DNA from: Cloacimonetes bacterium SCGC AAA252-N17
Lineage (GTDB): Bacteria; Cloacimonadota; Cloacimonadia; JGIOTU-2
DNA length: 7,390 bases
Assembly: GCA_000404785.1 (NCBI GenBank)
Contig: ASNI01000034.1
Location: forward strand, 20,445 to 27,834
Direction of reading: 5' to 3'
Shown here piece by piece: positions 6,430 to 7,390 of the stretch; the first letter of the stretch is position 1; each line of letters opens with the position of its first letter. The notes beneath the pieces are model-generated. The model saw only the letters and a list, made by a program, of their open reading frames with translations, was not told the origin of the DNA and did no database searches. A program made the position numbers and the translations under genes.

Positions 6430-7126
6430 ATATATTATTGGAATTCTATCCATACTTGCACTCCTCGGTTGCAGTTCTGTTCAATCCGGCAAGTATAATA
6501 CTTTTGAAATTCAAAACAAGATCATTGAAAATCTTAGTTTTTTGAAAGAATGCAAGGCAGGAGGCATTGCAAATATCAATTATAACGGCTTTGAGATCAA
6601 AACAAATTTTTTATTAAGGAAAAAGGATTCAAAGGTTAGAATAGATATTTTCTCAGGTGGCATATTAGGCCTTTCACCTGCACCCAAAGCCCAAATCGTT
6701 CTGTGTGATAATTTTGTAAACGTCTTCATTCCTGATCAAAAACGGCTCACAATAACTCGCCTGATACCTGCAGATTCGCTTGTAAATGTTCAGGGAATCG
6801 TTGGCAACTATGGTGTTGTAGAGAATTTCGGCTATTATAAGACCTCGCCATTCAATGGCGTGTATTATATCTTTGATAAGAAATTTCATCTTGAAGTTAT
6901 CCAGATACGTGAAATTCGTATTCAGCTAACCAAGTACAAAAGAAATTTGCCTTATCAGATTACTGTGCTAAAAGATAAAAATGAGATACTCACACTTGAA
7001 ATAGACAAATGGGATTTCCCGCACTATTCTGATAATATCTTTGATTTCGAAGTACCTACAAATGTGCAGATCGAAGCAAACGAGCTCGATCTCATAATTC
7101 CGATAGAAATAATTGAGGAAGAATAG
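6407..7126 (+). CDS. Predicted outer-membrane lipoprotein, LolA/LolB-like fold (possible DUF4292 type)
   Basis: The 239-residue product begins with a classic type II signal peptide: positive residues (MRMKKMIRY), a hydrophobic core, and the lipobox LALLGC with the modified Cys at position 22, followed by SS. No Asp follows the Cys, so retention in the inner membrane is not indicated. The mature part is beta-rich. It includes RIDIFSGGILGLSPAPKAQI (78-97) and FVNVFIPDQKRL (103-114), which resemble LolA/LolB-type proteins that carry lipoproteins across the periplasm; this is a fold-level guess without catalytic residues to confirm it. The gene starts inside lgt (23-bp overlap), so translation is probably coupled. 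Alternative in-frame starts at 6413 and 6422 would keep the lipobox. It is a likely substrate of the adjacent Lgt. Lipoprotein status is confident; the family is not. Confidence 0.85.
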   Translation: MRMKKMIRYIIGILSILALLGCSSVQSGKYNTFEIQNKIIENLSFLKECKAGGIANINYNGFEIKTNFLLRKKDSKVRIDIFSGGILGLSPAPKAQIVLCDNFVNVFIPDQKRLTITRLIPADSLVNVQGIVGNYGVVENFGYYKTSPFNGVYYIFDKKFHLEVIQIREIRIQLTKYKRNLPYQITVLKDKNEILTLEIDKWDFPHYSDNIFDFEVPTNVQIEANELDLIIPIEIIEEE

Positions 7127-7133
7127 AGGATAT

Positions 7134-7390
7134 ATGATCGCACGATATACATTACCGGAAATGGCTCATTTATGGAGTCTTGAAAAAAAATTCCAAACTT
7201 GGCTGAAGCTCGAGATCGCAGCTACAGAAGCAATGAACCAACTCGGTTTAGTGCCTGATGCTGATCTAAAAAACATTCAGCAAAAAGCACAATTTAAAGT
7301 TGCTGAAATAAACGAAATTGAGAATAAAGTTCATCATGATGTTATCGCATTTCTTACGAATGTAGCAGAATATGTGGGACCTTCATCTCG
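7134..7390 (+). CDS. purB: Adenylosuccinate lyase, N-terminal part, runs off right edge
   Basis: Eighty-five codons plus two bases are present before the window ends. The product begins MIARYTLPEMAHLWSLEKKF and includes LEIAATEAMNQLGLVP (26-41), INEIENKVHHDVIAFLTNVA (59-78) and VGPSS (81-85). This is the N-terminal helical domain of PurB, including the conserved HDV segment. PurB releases fumarate in two steps of purine synthesis: SAICAR to AICAR, and adenylosuccinate to AMP. The catalytic signature loop lies beyond the window. An AGAGGA (7125-7130) precedes the ATG with short spacing (3 nt), and the gene starts 7 bp after the lipoprotein stop, so it belongs to the same operon as purL. Confidence 0.95.
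   Translation, partial: MIARYTLPEMAHLWSLEKKFQTWLKLEIAATEAMNQLGLVPDADLKNIQQKAQFKVAEINEIENKVHHDVIAFLTNVAEYVGPSS

Overview
The window is AT-rich bacterial chromosomal DNA that looks like a didermic (Gram-negative type) organism. It carries lgt and a LolA/LolB-like predicted lipoprotein, has strong GGAGG/GAGG ribosome binding sites, and its intergenic DNA is littered with hairpin repeats. Together with the DUF362-type gene and the methyltransferase/ATP-grasp fusion, this suggests an environmental or candidate-phylum lineage (for example Cloacimonadota, WOR-3 or a similar group). That placement is an impression only; the sequence does not prove it.

Left half (about 1-2830), minus strand. From the right, reading leftwards: a truncated Eis-like GNAT acetyltransferase (2489-2794), then a large intact two-domain gene (482-2461) that fuses a class I SAM methyltransferase to a D-Ala-D-Ala-ligase-like ATP-grasp ligase. 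Next come a short frameshifted gene remnant (299-458), a 23-bp-arm stem-loop repeat (204-290), and the first 64 codons of a DUF362-family protein that runs off the left edge (1-193). The truncated genes and repeats make this half look like accessory DNA that has been rearranged.

Middle (2828-3370). No gene is supported here. It holds a 66-bp imperfect palindrome, a composite GTCATTC-type inverted repeat with two internal hairpins, and the leader of the right-hand operon. An apparent 120-codon reading frame across it is the translation of the repeats.

Right half (3371-7390), plus strand. A tight four-gene operon: purL (FGAM synthase large subunit), lgt (prolipoprotein diacylglyceryl transferase), a predicted LolA/LolB-like lipoprotein, and the start of purB (adenylosuccinate lyase, cut by the right edge). 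Stops and starts overlap by 4 bp and 23 bp, or are 7 bp apart, so co-transcription and translational coupling are likely. Two purine-biosynthesis genes therefore flank a lipoprotein-maturation enzyme and one of its probable substrates. The most novel item is the methyltransferase/ATP-grasp fusion, whose substrate cannot be read from the sequence. I found no clearly new multi-gene system.
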